Source: Methylococcus sp. UBA6136 | GTDB lineage: Bacteria; Pseudomonadota; Gammaproteobacteria; Methylococcales; Methylococcaceae | Direction of reading: 5' to 3' | Length of the DNA: 34,858 nt | NCBI GenBank assembly: GCA_002423305.1 | Contig: DIVI01000191.1 | Location: forward strand, 1 to 34,858 | Shown: positions 7,969 through 17,997 of the stretch, piece after piece | Layout: each line of letters opens with the position of its first letter | How positions within the stretch are numbered: the first letter of the stretch is position 1 | The notes under the pieces: model-generated | Databases searched by the model: none | The model's input: the letters and a program-made list of their open reading frames with translations, nothing else | Told to the model about the DNA's origin: nothing | Made by a program: the position numbers and the translations under genes

Positions 7969-9647
7969 CTTTTGCCGCGTCAACGATGGAAACAACGGCG
8001 AGTTCACCGCTATTGTCGGTGACGGACCTGCGTGTCGCGTTTCGGCAGGGACAGGACTGGGTACCGGCGGTTGCCGGCGTGTCATTTGAAGTTCCGAAGG
8101 GCGGGAGTTTTGCCCTGGTCGGCGAATCCGGGTCGGGTAAATCCGTAACGGCGCTGTCGGTTATGCGCTTGTTGCCGCAGAACGGGCAGCTTCAGGGCGG
8201 GCGGGTAAGCCTCAATGGAACCGATGTCTTCAGCCTCGCTGAACGGGACATGAGCTCGATACGCGGCGGCAAGATCGGCATCGTTTTCCAGGATCCGATG
8301 ACCTCGCTCAATCCGGTATTGACCATAGGCCGGCAGATCGGTGAGACCCTGGTACTGCATCGCGGGCTCAAGGGAGCGGCATTGCGGCGGCGGGCGATGG
8401 AGTTGCTTGATCAGGTCGGTTTGCCGGATCCGGCCCGCCATCTGGACGAGTACCCGCACCAGCTTTCCGGCGGAATGCGCCAGCGAGCCATGATTGCACT
8501 GGCCCTGGCCGGTGAGCCGGAACTCTTGATCGCCGACGAACCCACGACCGCGCTGGATATGACCTTGCAGGCGCAGATTCTGGAGTTGCTGCGTCGCCTA
8601 CGGAAGGAGACCGGCATGGCCTTGTGGTTGATTACCCACGATTTCGGCACGGTCGCGGAAGTGGCGGATCGGATTGCCGTCATGCGTGCCGGGGTCCTGG
8701 TTGAAACCAGTGGACCGGAATTTTTTGATGGACCACAACATCCTTACAGTCGGGAATTGTTGAATGCAATCCCTCGGCTGGAAGCCTGTTTGCAGCGGGA
8801 ATCCCCGGTCGAAGCGGAGTCTGCTCCGGCCCAGGCCCCGCCGCTGCTGGATGTGCGTGACTTCAGGGTCTACTACCCGATCAGAAAGGGAATTTTTCAG
8901 CGAACCGTGGATCAGGTCCGGGCCGTGGACGGCGTCTCGTTCCAGCTTGAACGGGGTGAAACGCTGGCGCTCGTGGGCGAGTCGGGCTGCGGCAAGACCA
9001 CGCTGGGCAAGGCTCTGCTCAATCTCGTCCCGGCGACGAGTGGGGAGGTGCGGCTAGATGGCGTCAAGATCACAGGTCAGATGGGTGGCGCCAGGCACGA
9101 GGCACAGGCCGGCCTTCAGATCGTGTTTCAAGACCCATATTCGTCGATGAATCCCAGGATGGTAGTTGGCAATATTCTCGAAGAGGGACTGCGGGCGCAG
9201 CGGCTACGAACGACGCCGGCTGAGCGTCGCGAGAAAGTGGAGGCATTGTTGCTGGCGGTGGGGTTGCCGGTATCGGCCCGGGGCCGTTATCCACATGAGT
9301 TTTCAGGTGGACAGCGCCAGCGGCTCTGTATCGCGAGGGCGCTGGCGGTGGAGCCCAGACTCGTGATTTGCGACGAGCCGACCAGCGCCCTGGATGTCTC
9401 TGTTCAGGCTCAGGTGATTCGGTTATTACGGGAGTTGCAGGACCGCCACGGACTCAGCTATCTATTCATTACCCACGATCTTGCCGTCGTGTCGGAATTG
9501 GCTGACCGGGTAGCTGTCATGCACTCCGGCAGAATCGTCGAAACGGGAAAAACCCGCCAGGTACTGTTCAATCCCGAAAACGACTATACCCGCCGGCTGC
9601 TGGCGGCCTTGCCCAAGTTGCACAAGAGCGCCCGGACGCATTTTTGA
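7965..9647 (+). CDS. Fused dipeptide-type ABC ATPase (two nucleotide-binding domains, YejF-like)
   Basis: This energises the importer and carries both ATPase domains in one chain of 560 residues. Domain 1: Walker A GESGSGKS at 53-60, signature LSGGM at 168-172, Walker B LLIADEP near 187-193, switch His225. Domain 2: Walker A GESGCGKT at 338-345, signature FSGGQ at 447-451, Walker B LVICDEP near 467-473, switch His504. All catalytic motifs are intact in both halves. Short oligopeptide-transporter tails (QHPYSRELLNAIP and ENDYTRRLLAALP) follow each domain. The ATG at 7965 overlaps the permease stop (ATGA); an in-frame ATG at 7986 is a less likely alternative. The gene ends only eight bases from the convergent HEAT-protein gene, and no T-rich terminator hairpin is visible there. 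Confidence 0.95.
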   Translation: MTFAASTMETTASSPLLSVTDLRVAFRQGQDWVPAVAGVSFEVPKGGSFALVGESGSGKSVTALSVMRLLPQNGQLQGGRVSLNGTDVFSLAERDMSSIRGGKIGIVFQDPMTSLNPVLTIGRQIGETLVLHRGLKGAALRRRAMELLDQVGLPDPARHLDEYPHQLSGGMRQRAMIALALAGEPELLIADEPTTALDMTLQAQILELLRRLRKETGMALWLITHDFGTVAEVADRIAVMRAGVLVETSGPEFFDGPQHPYSRELLNAIPRLEACLQRESPVEAESAPAQAPPLLDVRDFRVYYPIRKGIFQRTVDQVRAVDGVSFQLERGETLALVGESGCGKTTLGKALLNLVPATSGEVRLDGVKITGQMGGARHEAQAGLQIVFQDPYSSMNPRMVVGNILEEGLRAQRLRTTPAERREKVEALLLAVGLPVSARGRYPHEFSGGQRQRLCIARALAVEPRLVICDEPTSALDVSVQAQVIRLLRELQDRHGLSYLFITHDLAVVSELADRVAVMHSGRIVETGKTRQVLFNPENDYTRRLLAALPKLHKSARTHF

Positions 9648-9655
9648 TTTGCGGC

Positions 9656-10333
9656 TCAGTTATCCGGCTCGGCTCCGGGAACCGCGGCATTTTCCTGATC
9701 CTTCAGCACCTCATTGATCGATTCCTTGAGGTCCTCCGGGATGCTTCGGGAGGCTGCCTTGAGCCTCAGTCCATCCTGAATCCGTTGGTGGTTAGGGGCG
9801 TCTTCCTCCAGACCCAGCATGAAATCCTCGAGCGTTGACAGCGAGCTGAAACGCACGTCCTCGTTTTGATCTTCCAGCGCCGACATGAGCGCGGCAATAG
9901 TGGCATCGGATGGTTCGTCCAGGGAACCCAGACTCAATGCCGCGGCATTGCGCACTTCGGCATTGGCATCCGTGATCAGTAACTGTCCCAGAGTGGCTTC
10001 GGTTTCCGGGCTTGGATAGGCGCCCAATTGTTCGACCGCCTCAATTCTTTCTTCATCATTTGAGCTGCCCAGTTGCGTCATGGCTTCGGCGATTTGCTCC
10101 TTCTCAATCTGATCATCATCCATCACCTCGTCGGGAGGCAGCGAGTCGTCGCGCATTGAGACTGCTGGCGTCTTGGGTGAGGGTGCGGTCTCAGATTTGG
10201 GTGCGGGGGTGGACTCGGTCACCGAGCTCGGCGCTTCATCTTCGGAGTGATCGGTTTCCAGATTGTAGAAAACCGCTGCCACGATAATGCTGGAAATCAG
10301 CAAGGTGATGAGAAGAATCCGGTAAATGGGCAT
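9656..10333 (-). CDS. Membrane-anchored HEAT-repeat protein
   Basis: The function is unknown. The 225-residue product has an N-terminal membrane helix (about 4-21, YRILLITLLISSIIVAAVFY), then an acidic and proline-rich linker (about 25-85), then an alpha-helical repeat region (about 86-180) with HEAT-type units such as EERIEAVEQLGAY, AEVRNAAALSLGSL and EDVRFSSLSTLEDF. The repeats probably face the periplasm, tethered to the inner membrane, and mediate protein contacts. A longer frame reaches an ATG at 10414, but that ATG overlaps a TAGAAT -10 box, so the ATG at 10333 is preferred. Upstream is an orphan periplasmic binding protein gene on the same strand, separated by 148 bp with its own candidate promoter. 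Confidence 0.72.
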   Translation of the reverse strand: MPIYRILLITLLISSIIVAAVFYNLETDHSEDEAPSSVTESTPAPKSETAPSPKTPAVSMRDDSLPPDEVMDDDQIEKEQIAEAMTQLGSSNDEERIEAVEQLGAYPSPETEATLGQLLITDANAEVRNAAALSLGSLDEPSDATIAALMSALEDQNEDVRFSSLSTLEDFMLGLEEDAPNHQRIQDGLRLKAASRSIPEDLKESINEVLKDQENAAVPGAEPDN

Positions 10334-10412
10334 AGTAATTCCGTGATGGGCTGCGGGCTGCCATGATAAAAATGCAACCCCATAGGTTTTCGCCGGGGGG
10401 CATAGGTCAGGC

Positions 10413-10418
10413 ATTCTA
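10413..10418 (-). promoter_or_regulatory. Candidate -10 box for the HEAT-repeat gene
   Basis: The minus strand reads TGATAGAAT, containing TAGAAT (5 of 6 to consensus), about 80 bases before the ATG at 10333. No strong -35 box is seen. It lies in the 148-bp gap after the binding-protein gene and argues against starts at or above 10414. Confidence 0.4.
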
Positions 10419-10481
10419 TCAGACGGTTAATAAAGCGAAAATCCGCAGGAGCAGGTTCTGCCATGTGGATTTTTGACCGGC

Positions 10482-11456
10482 TCATCGGCTCGCTTTTGAC
10501 CAGAAAACACCGGCCGGCAAAGTCCGGGTATCTTTACCCGCCGGGTGGGTGCTCAAGGGTTCGATCCGCTCGAAAATCTGTTGGGCGGATAGAATCTCCT
10601 TGTCTCCAAAGGAGGTGACTCGGCCGTCGCAATAATGTTTGCGCAGAGCTGATTGAACCTGAGTGTCCTTTTCCTGAGTCAGGGAACTGACCTCCTGCCA
10701 GATGCTGTCCGAGTCGCAGATCTGCTTTCTGGCTTCGGCCGTCGCTTTCAGGAAACTGTCCACGGCGTCGTGATGGGCTTTGGCCCAACCTTCCCGAAAT
10801 ATATAACCCAGCGCCGGGACATCGGTGTCGATACCCAGCGCGGACTGGATGGCTCGTCCGTCGAGTATCTGCCGATACCCCTGTGCTTCCAGCTTGGCGG
10901 CATAATTCCAGTAAGTCAGCAGCGCGTCGAGCTGGCCCTGCACCAGCGACTGATTGAGCAGAGGCGGTGCGCCGAAGGTGACGGTGGCCTTCTGTTCAAG
11001 ATCCAGCGCTGCCGTTTTCTGCGCAACGGCTTGCAGGAGCAACCAGTTTTTGTCCATGCCGCCGCCCGCCACGCCCAGGCGCTTGCCGGCGAGATCGGCA
11101 ATGCCATGAATGGGTGATTCCTTCGCAACCATCAGCGCTCCATGGCTGGAGGAAAAGGGAGCAAAGGTGTAGTCCTGCCCCTGTGATCGCTGTCGGGCAA
11201 CCCAGATCCAGTCGGAAACCATGATGTCGATGCTATTGCCTTGCAGCCCGATCCGGCCCGCCTCCGGGCTGGCCAGTTCGGTCGTTTCGATCCGGATCTG
11301 ATGGGCCGTATCCAGTTTCTGGCTTTTTATGACGGCCAGTTCCCAGTTGAGGGTGCCGAAGGCTAACGCGCCGACTCTGATGATGTTTGGGGCGGTTTCC
11401 GCGGTCGCGGCTGTTGATAGGGCCAAAAGGCAAAGGGGAATGAGTGACTTGAACAT
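10482..11456 (-). CDS. Orphan periplasmic substrate-binding protein (NrtA/SsuA-like fold)
   Basis: The 324-residue product has a clean signal peptide (MFKSLIPLCLLALSTAATA, cleavage after Ala19) and looks like the type II periplasmic binding proteins used for nitrate, sulfonates or thiamine precursors: IRVGALAFGTLNWELAVIKS, GNSIDIMVSDW, SPIHGIADLAGKRLGVAGG and LLTYWNYAAKLEAQGY follow that family's order. The specific ligand cannot be called. AGGAAGG eight bases before the ATG is a good ribosome site. No permease or ATPase gene is adjacent; the neighbours are pmbA upstream (43 bp) and the HEAT-repeat gene downstream, so it either serves a transporter encoded elsewhere or has a non-transport role. 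Confidence 0.8.
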   Translation of the reverse strand: MFKSLIPLCLLALSTAATAETAPNIIRVGALAFGTLNWELAVIKSQKLDTAHQIRIETTELASPEAGRIGLQGNSIDIMVSDWIWVARQRSQGQDYTFAPFSSSHGALMVAKESPIHGIADLAGKRLGVAGGGMDKNWLLLQAVAQKTAALDLEQKATVTFGAPPLLNQSLVQGQLDALLTYWNYAAKLEAQGYRQILDGRAIQSALGIDTDVPALGYIFREGWAKAHHDAVDSFLKATAEARKQICDSDSIWQEVSSLTQEKDTQVQSALRKHYCDGRVTSFGDKEILSAQQIFERIEPLSTHPAGKDTRTLPAGVFWSKASR

Positions 11457-11499
11457 GGTTATGGCCTTCCTGGGAGTGAACGGCAGGGGTCAGGTCGGG

Positions 11500-12852
11500 C
11501 TAATTGCCAGCGATGGTCAGCTGTTCCAGCATTATTGACCCGGTTCGGGTGTTGCCGCGCAGATCCACGTCATTGCCGACGGCGACCAAAGTTTTGAGCA
11601 TGTCCCGGAGATTGCCGGCAATGGTGAACTCCTCGACCGGATACTGGATCGTCCCGTTTTCCACCCAGAAACCGGCTGCTCCGCGCGAATAATCACCGGT
11701 CACCAGATTGACGCCCTGGCCCATCAGTTCGGTGACGAGCAAGCCGGTGCCCATTTTTTGCAGGAGTCCAGCCTGGTCGAGCGTGCCGGGATCGATGATG
11801 AGGTTATGCACACCGCCGGCATTGCCGGTGGAGGTCATGCCCAATTTACGTGCCGAGTAAGTGCTCAACACGTAGGACTCCAGAATGCCGTTGCGGACCA
11901 GGTGATGCGGGACGGTCCGGACCCCTTCGGCATCGTAGGGCACGCTGCCCAGCGCTTTTTTCAGATGCGGCTGTTCGTGTATCTGCACGAAATCGGGGAA
12001 CACCGGTTTGCCCAGTTGATCCAGCAGGAATGATGACTTGCGGTAAAGGTTGCCACCGCGAATGGCGCCGATGAAATGTCCGAGCAGACTGGCTGCGACA
12101 TCGGAGGCAAAGATGACAGGGCATTGGCGGGTGCTCAGGCTTCTGGCCCCGAGCCGGCGGATCGTCCGCTCTGCCGCGATGCGCCCCACTTCTTCTGGCG
12201 ATTGCAGGTCGCGAGCATCACGCGCCACGGTCCACCAGTCGTCCCGCTGCATTTGCTGGTCCCGCTCGCCAATCACGGAGACACTGAGGCTGTGGCGGCT
12301 TGAGGCATAACCGTGGAGAAAACCCAGACTGTTGCCCATCACCCGGAGCCCCTCGAAGGTATTGAGACTGGCGCCCTCGGAGTTGCTAATGTCTGCGTGA
12401 TGGTTTCGTGCGGCGTTCTCGCAGGCGACCGCCAGCTCGATGGCCGCTTCCGGCTCGATGGCCCAAGGGTAATAAAGATCGAGGTCTGGAAATTCGGTAG
12501 CCAGCAGACCGGCGTCGGGAAGTCCTGCGCAGGGGTCCTCGGCCGCATGGCGGGCTATTCGGCAGGCTGCAGCCACGGTTTCGCGCATGGCGGCCGGGCT
12601 CAGGTCGCTGGTGCTGGCCGAACCCTTGCGCTGCCCGATGTACACCGTCAGGCCCAGGCCTCGACTCCGGTGATGTTCGATCGTTTCCACTTCGCCCAGG
12701 CGAGCGGTGGCCGACAGACCGGATTCCATGCTGACACCGACTTCCGCGCCAGTGGCGCCCTGGTTTCGGGTTTCTTGAATGCAGTCGGCAACCAGTGATT
12801 TCAGCTGATCGAGTTGCGCTTGCTCTGCGGCGGGGATCGGGTTTGAAGACAC
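11500..12852 (-). CDS. pmbA: Metalloprotease-like protein PmbA/TldE
   Basis: TldE (PmbA) forms a heterodimer with TldD. Together they degrade unfolded peptides and, in E. coli, process microcin B17 and the CcdA antitoxin. TldE is the non-catalytic partner. The 450-residue product matches E. coli PmbA in length and has family stretches such as GATGAEVGVSMESGLSATAR at the N-terminus, FASDVAASLLGHFIGAIRGG in the middle, and TGDYSRGAAGFWVENG near the end. It lacks the HExxxH zinc motif, as expected for TldE. The start is GTG with AGGA six bases upstream. It follows tldD by 38 bp on the same strand, a less common side-by-side arrangement since the two genes are unlinked in E. coli. Confidence 0.95.
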   Translation of the reverse strand: MSSNPIPAAEQAQLDQLKSLVADCIQETRNQGATGAEVGVSMESGLSATARLGEVETIEHHRSRGLGLTVYIGQRKGSASTSDLSPAAMRETVAAACRIARHAAEDPCAGLPDAGLLATEFPDLDLYYPWAIEPEAAIELAVACENAARNHHADISNSEGASLNTFEGLRVMGNSLGFLHGYASSRHSLSVSVIGERDQQMQRDDWWTVARDARDLQSPEEVGRIAAERTIRRLGARSLSTRQCPVIFASDVAASLLGHFIGAIRGGNLYRKSSFLLDQLGKPVFPDFVQIHEQPHLKKALGSVPYDAEGVRTVPHHLVRNGILESYVLSTYSARKLGMTSTGNAGGVHNLIIDPGTLDQAGLLQKMGTGLLVTELMGQGVNLVTGDYSRGAAGFWVENGTIQYPVEEFTIAGNLRDMLKTLVAVGNDVDLRGNTRTGSIMLEQLTIAGN

Positions 12853-12890
12853 AGAAAATCCTATGATGCAGTCATTTGAAGTAGGGCGGA

Positions 12891-14342
<1,452 letters not shown>

Positions 14343-14385
14343 GGGACCGGTCTTGATGAGTCAGAAATAGGGTTTGCCCGGCGTT

Positions 14386-15207
14386 TCAGCGGCAGGTCAG
14401 CTTGGTGTGCTCGAGTGCTGGAAAGGCGGCCCGTACTTTTGCCAGGCGATCCCGGTCGAAGTCCGCCGTGACGACGCCGGAACCCTGAGAGAGACTGGCC
14501 AGTACCGCGCCCCAGGGATCCACAATCATGCTGTGGCCATAGGTTTCGCGTCCATTGATATGGAAGCCTCCCTGGTTGGCGGCGATGGTGTAGCACAGGT
14601 TTTCGACCGACCGTGCACGCACCAGAATCTCCCAGTGCGCCGCTCCGGTCCGAGCCGTGAAGGCTGAAGGAACTGCCAGGATATCCATGCCCACCGACGA
14701 CATCTGTCGGTAAAGCTCGGGAAAGCGAATGTCATAGCAAACGGAGAGGCCCAGGCGACCAAAGGGGGTATCCACTACGAGCGCATCCTCGCCGGCTTCA
14801 ATGGTCGATGATTCCTGATAGCTTTCCTCGGTCCCCGGCACGCTGACATCAAACAGGTGGATCTTGTCGTAGCGTCCGACCCGATGGCCCTTGTCATCGA
14901 AGACCAGGCACGCGGCACGGGCCTTGCCCGAAACGCCCCGAATCGGCATGGTGCCGCCCACCAGCCAGACCTTGTGGCGTTCCGCGGTTTTCGAAAGGAA
15001 CTCCTGAATCGGGCCGTTGCCATCGGATTCGGCGATGTCCAGCTTGTCGGTCTCGTTCACGCCCATCAGGGCGAAGTTCTCGGGGAGCACGACCAGCTTT
15101 GCGCCCTGCTTGGCGGCCGTCTCGATCAAGCGACCGGCTTCCAGCAGATTTCCGCTGACATTGGGGCTCGAGGCCATCTGGATGGCCGCCAGTGTTGCTT
15201 TTCTCAT
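14386..15207 (-). CDS. Carbon-nitrogen hydrolase, Nit1/NitFhit-type
   Basis: This is a nitrilase-superfamily amidase. Members of this branch (Nit1, deaminated-glutathione amidase) repair deaminated glutathione in the cytosol. The catalytic triad is present: Glu43 in VVLPENFAL, Lys115 in RYDKIHLFDV, Cys157 in SVCYDIRFPELYR. The ATG at 15207 gives 273 residues starting MRKATLAAIQMASSPNV, the family N-terminus; 22 further codons upstream are open but not family-like. The pairing with tldD is widespread in gammaproteobacteria. A 192-bp gap without a recognisable gene separates it from rng, exactly where yhdP commonly lies. The repair substrate is inferred from the family. Confidence 0.9.
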   Translation of the reverse strand: MRKATLAAIQMASSPNVSGNLLEAGRLIETAAKQGAKLVVLPENFALMGVNETDKLDIAESDGNGPIQEFLSKTAERHKVWLVGGTMPIRGVSGKARAACLVFDDKGHRVGRYDKIHLFDVSVPGTEESYQESSTIEAGEDALVVDTPFGRLGLSVCYDIRFPELYRQMSSVGMDILAVPSAFTARTGAAHWEILVRARSVENLCYTIAANQGGFHINGRETYGHSMIVDPWGAVLASLSQGSGVVTADFDRDRLAKVRAAFPALEHTKLTCR

Positions 15208-15399
15208 GACATCAATCCTGGTCTGGGCGTAACGCCTTCCATGTGGCTCATCTGACTTTTGTGTGACTTGCACCGGTAAGCCAAACCGGCCTCTTTTGCC
15301 CTGAAACGGTCCAGAAAATCGACCTGAGCAGGGCGTCCGCTGGGGTGGGACAAGGGCGCGGAGTTTAGCATAGCTGGCATCGGCGGCTGGGTTGGGGTC

Positions 15400-16854
15400 T
15401 CACACCAGAACCACGTCGTACTGTTCCTGTGTGTACTGAGCCTCGACCCTGAACTTGATGTGGACACCAGTGAAACTCTCCAGTTCGGACAACGTGTCGG
15501 CCTCTTCATCCAGAAGGCGTTCCACGACTTCATTGGAGGCTAGGACCAAGAGTTCCTGCACCGCGTACTGGCGTATTTCACGCAGGATTTCGCGGAATAT
15601 ATCGAGACAGACGGTTTCAGGGGTTTTCAGTACCCCACGGCCGGTGCAAGCGGGACAAGGTTCGCAGAGGATGTGTTCAAGGCTTTCTCGGGTTCGCTTA
15701 CGGGTCATTTCGACCAGGCCTAGGTTCGAAACCTGACTAATGGCGCTCTTGGCGTGATCTTTCTCCAGGCATTTCTGCAGCGCGAGCAGCACCTGTTGGC
15801 GATGTTCCCGATCGCACATATCGATGAAGTCGATGATGATGATGCCGCCGAGATTGCGGAGCCGCAGTTGACGGGCAATGGCCTGTGCGGCTTCGAGGTT
15901 GGTCTTGAAGATGGTTTCCTCGAGATTGCGGCCGCCAACAAAGGCGCCGGTATTTACATCGATCGTGGTCATCGCCTCCGTCTGGTCGAAGATCAGGTAA
16001 CCGCCCGATTTCAGTGTCACCCGCCGTTCCAGGGCGCGGTGAATCTCGTCTTCGACCGCGTAGAGATCAAACAGGGGACGCTCCCCCGAATAATGCTCCA
16101 GACGCAATGACAGTTCGGGGACGAACTCCCGGGCGAACTTGGCGAGCCGTGTGAAGGTCTCGCGCGAGTCAACCCGGATTTTCTCGACTTTTTCACAGTG
16201 CATGTCGCGGAGGACCCGCATGCTCAGCGGCAAATCTTCATGCAGCAAAATGCGTGGCTTGCTGGTGCGCTGACGTTGGGCGATGGAATTCCACAGCTTG
16301 ACCAGAAAGACCATGTCGGCGTGCAGGGCCGATTCATCGATGCCCTCCGCCGCCGTCCGGGCAATGAAGCCCCCGCTGCCGTGCTCTTTCTGAAAGCCCT
16401 CAACACAGGCGCGCAACCGTGCGCGTTCCGCTTCGGATTCAATGCGTTGCGATACCCCGCTGGTCCGGGTGTAGGGCATATAAACCAGATAGACGGAGGG
16501 GATGGCCAATTCGGTCGTCAGTCGGGCACCCTTCGTGCCAATGGGATCCTTGACCACCTGCACCACCAGTTCCTGCCCATCCCGCAAGATCAACTCGATC
16601 TGATCTGTGTCGGTTTTCTCCCGCTCGTGCGCGCAAAGATCCGACAGATGCAAGAAGGCCGCTTTGTCCAGACCGATGTCGACGAAAGCGGCCTGCATGC
16701 CGGGCAGGATGCGGGAAGTCTTGCCCTTGTAGATATTGCCCACCAGTCCGCGCCGTCGCGTGCGCTCGATCAGTACTTCCTGCAGCACCCCGTTTTCAAC
16801 GATGGCGACCCGGGTTTCGGGTGGCGTGACATTGATCAGGATTTCATCGCTCAT
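15400..16854 (-). CDS. rng: Ribonuclease G
   Basis: RNase G is an endoribonuclease of the RNase E family that trims the 5' end of 16S rRNA and degrades some mRNAs. The 484-residue product (E. coli 489) has the N-terminal S1 RNA-binding region (about 35-125, with GNIYKGKTSRILPGMQAAFV), catalytic aspartates Asp299 (TTIDVNTG) and Asp342 (IIIIDFIDM), and the zinc-link CPAC at 400-403. It lacks the long scaffold tail of RNase E, so it is RNase G rather than RNase E. Its ATG overlaps the maf stop by four bases. maf-rng is a conserved pair; the usual next gene yhdP is missing. Confidence 0.97.
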   Translation of the reverse strand: MSDEILINVTPPETRVAIVENGVLQEVLIERTRRRGLVGNIYKGKTSRILPGMQAAFVDIGLDKAAFLHLSDLCAHEREKTDTDQIELILRDGQELVVQVVKDPIGTKGARLTTELAIPSVYLVYMPYTRTSGVSQRIESEAERARLRACVEGFQKEHGSGGFIARTAAEGIDESALHADMVFLVKLWNSIAQRQRTSKPRILLHEDLPLSMRVLRDMHCEKVEKIRVDSRETFTRLAKFAREFVPELSLRLEHYSGERPLFDLYAVEDEIHRALERRVTLKSGGYLIFDQTEAMTTIDVNTGAFVGGRNLEETIFKTNLEAAQAIARQLRLRNLGGIIIIDFIDMCDREHRQQVLLALQKCLEKDHAKSAISQVSNLGLVEMTRKRTRESLEHILCEPCPACTGRGVLKTPETVCLDIFREILREIRQYAVQELLVLASNEVVERLLDEEADTLSELESFTGVHIKFRVEAQYTQEQYDVVLV

Positions 16855-17477
16855 GCTGCGAAATTCTCTCGAAAGGATCGCAGGGGGTCGATATCGATCC
16901 GCTTGAGCAATTCCGCGGTCTCCCGCAACGGTAGCCCCATGACCCCCGAGTAGCTTCCTGACAGTCGCTCTATAAAGAGAGCTCCCAAGCCCTGTATGGC
17001 GTAGGCGCCGGCCTTGCCCTGAGGTTCGCCAGTAGCCCAGTAAGCCTCGATCTCGCCGCGAGTGAGCGTGCGGAAACGGACATGACTCATGCTGAGCGCG
17101 AACCAGTGCTGTCCGAATGCCCTCAGCGACACGGCGCTCATGACCCAGTGCTCGCGGCCGGAGAGACGGCTGAGCATATCGAGGGCGTGGGCCGCGTCTC
17201 GGGGTTTGCCGAAGATTTCGCCATCCAGTACCACCTCGGTATCGGCGCCCAGTACCGGCAAACCATCCGGATTCAGTGACCAGGCCGCCAGCGATTTTTC
17301 AGCGGCGATGCGCTGTACATAGTCCTCAGCCAATTCTGCAGGCTGCGGCTGTTCGGCTAGGTCGGCGGGTTTGACTTCATAGCGGACACCGAGCTGATCC
17401 AGCAATTCGCGGCGCCGGGGCGAGGCGGAGGCCAGCACCAATTGAGCGGAGACAGGGGGGGGAGTTGGGTGGTTCAT
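16851..17477 (-). CDS. maf: Maf-family nucleoside triphosphate pyrophosphatase (YhdE type)
   Basis: Maf proteins hydrolyse non-canonical or pyrimidine nucleoside triphosphates (dTTP/UTP for the YhdE branch) to monophosphates, a house-cleaning role. The 208-residue product has the signature LVLASASPRRRELL at about 13-26, GADTEVVLDG in the middle and KAGAYAIQGLGALFIERLSG near the end, as in E. coli YhdE. The ATG at 17477 is chosen; 28 extra upstream codons run into rlmH and lack resemblance. It begins ten bases after the rlmH stop and its own stop overlaps the rng start (ATGA), so rlmH-maf-rng is one unit. Confidence 0.94.
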   Translation of the reverse strand: MNHPTPPPVSAQLVLASASPRRRELLDQLGVRYEVKPADLAEQPQPAELAEDYVQRIAAEKSLAAWSLNPDGLPVLGADTEVVLDGEIFGKPRDAAHALDMLSRLSGREHWVMSAVSLRAFGQHWFALSMSHVRFRTLTRGEIEAYWATGEPQGKAGAYAIQGLGALFIERLSGSYSGVMGLPLRETAELLKRIDIDPLRSFRENFAA

Positions 17478-17487
17478 GGGCCCAGGC

Positions 17488-17955
17488 TTATCGGTGATAG
17501 GGGTGGTTGTTGAGCAGGCTCCAGGCACGATAGATCTGCTCGGCGACGATGATGCGCACAATCGGATGAGGCAGCGTCAGTGATGAGAGGCTCCAGAGTT
17601 GGTTCGCTCGGGCTCGGCAGGCGTCTGATAGCCCTTCGGGACCGCCGACCAACAGGGCGATCCGGCGCCCTTCCTGCATCCAGTCCTTGACCTGATTGGA
17701 AAGCTGAACGGTGTCCCAGAGCTTGCCGCCCACTTCCAGGGCAATGACGTAATCATCGCGGGATAGGGAGGCCATTACGCGCTCTCCCTCTTCTTCGCGA
17801 ATGCGCGCAAGGTCAGCATTCTTGCCGCGTTTGCCGGGAGCGATTTCCCGCAGCACCAGCTCACATTCCCGAGGCAAGCGTTTGACATAGTCCTGAAAGC
17901 CTTCGGTGACCCATGTCGGCATGCGGTTGCCTACGGCGACCAGGTGAATCTGCAT
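17488..17955 (-). CDS. rlmH: 23S rRNA pseudouridine-1915 N3-methyltransferase RlmH
   Basis: RlmH methylates pseudouridine 1915 in helix 69 of 23S rRNA after subunit joining. The 155-residue product equals the E. coli protein in length and has the SPOUT-fold knot residues LLVGGPEGLSD near 109-119 and the C-terminal VRIIVAEQIYRAWSLLNNHPYHR region expected of the family. rsfS, its usual upstream partner, is not here; nadA lies 42 bp upstream on the same strand and may share a promoter. Confidence 0.97.
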   Translation of the reverse strand: MQIHLVAVGNRMPTWVTEGFQDYVKRLPRECELVLREIAPGKRGKNADLARIREEEGERVMASLSRDDYVIALEVGGKLWDTVQLSNQVKDWMQEGRRIALLVGGPEGLSDACRARANQLWSLSSLTLPHPIVRIIVAEQIYRAWSLLNNHPYHR

Positions 17956-17997
17956 GGTGCTATCGATGATGGGTCGCTGATGTCTGCCGGGTCCAGA

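Noticed and set aside
7222..8085. A 287-codon antisense frame over the permease/ATPase junction
   Set aside because: It runs opposite two well-supported genes, with biased glutamine/arginine-rich composition and no motif.
9640..9700. A bidirectional terminator between the converging ATPase and HEAT genes
   Set aside because: Only eight bases separate the stop codons and no stem with a T-run was found on either strand.
10297..10485. A 62-codon frame whose ATG overlaps the binding-protein stop (ATGA)
   Set aside because: It overlaps the HEAT-protein start by 37 bases and runs across a candidate -10 box, and the peptide has no recognisable character. The overlap is probably chance, although a leader peptide cannot be excluded.
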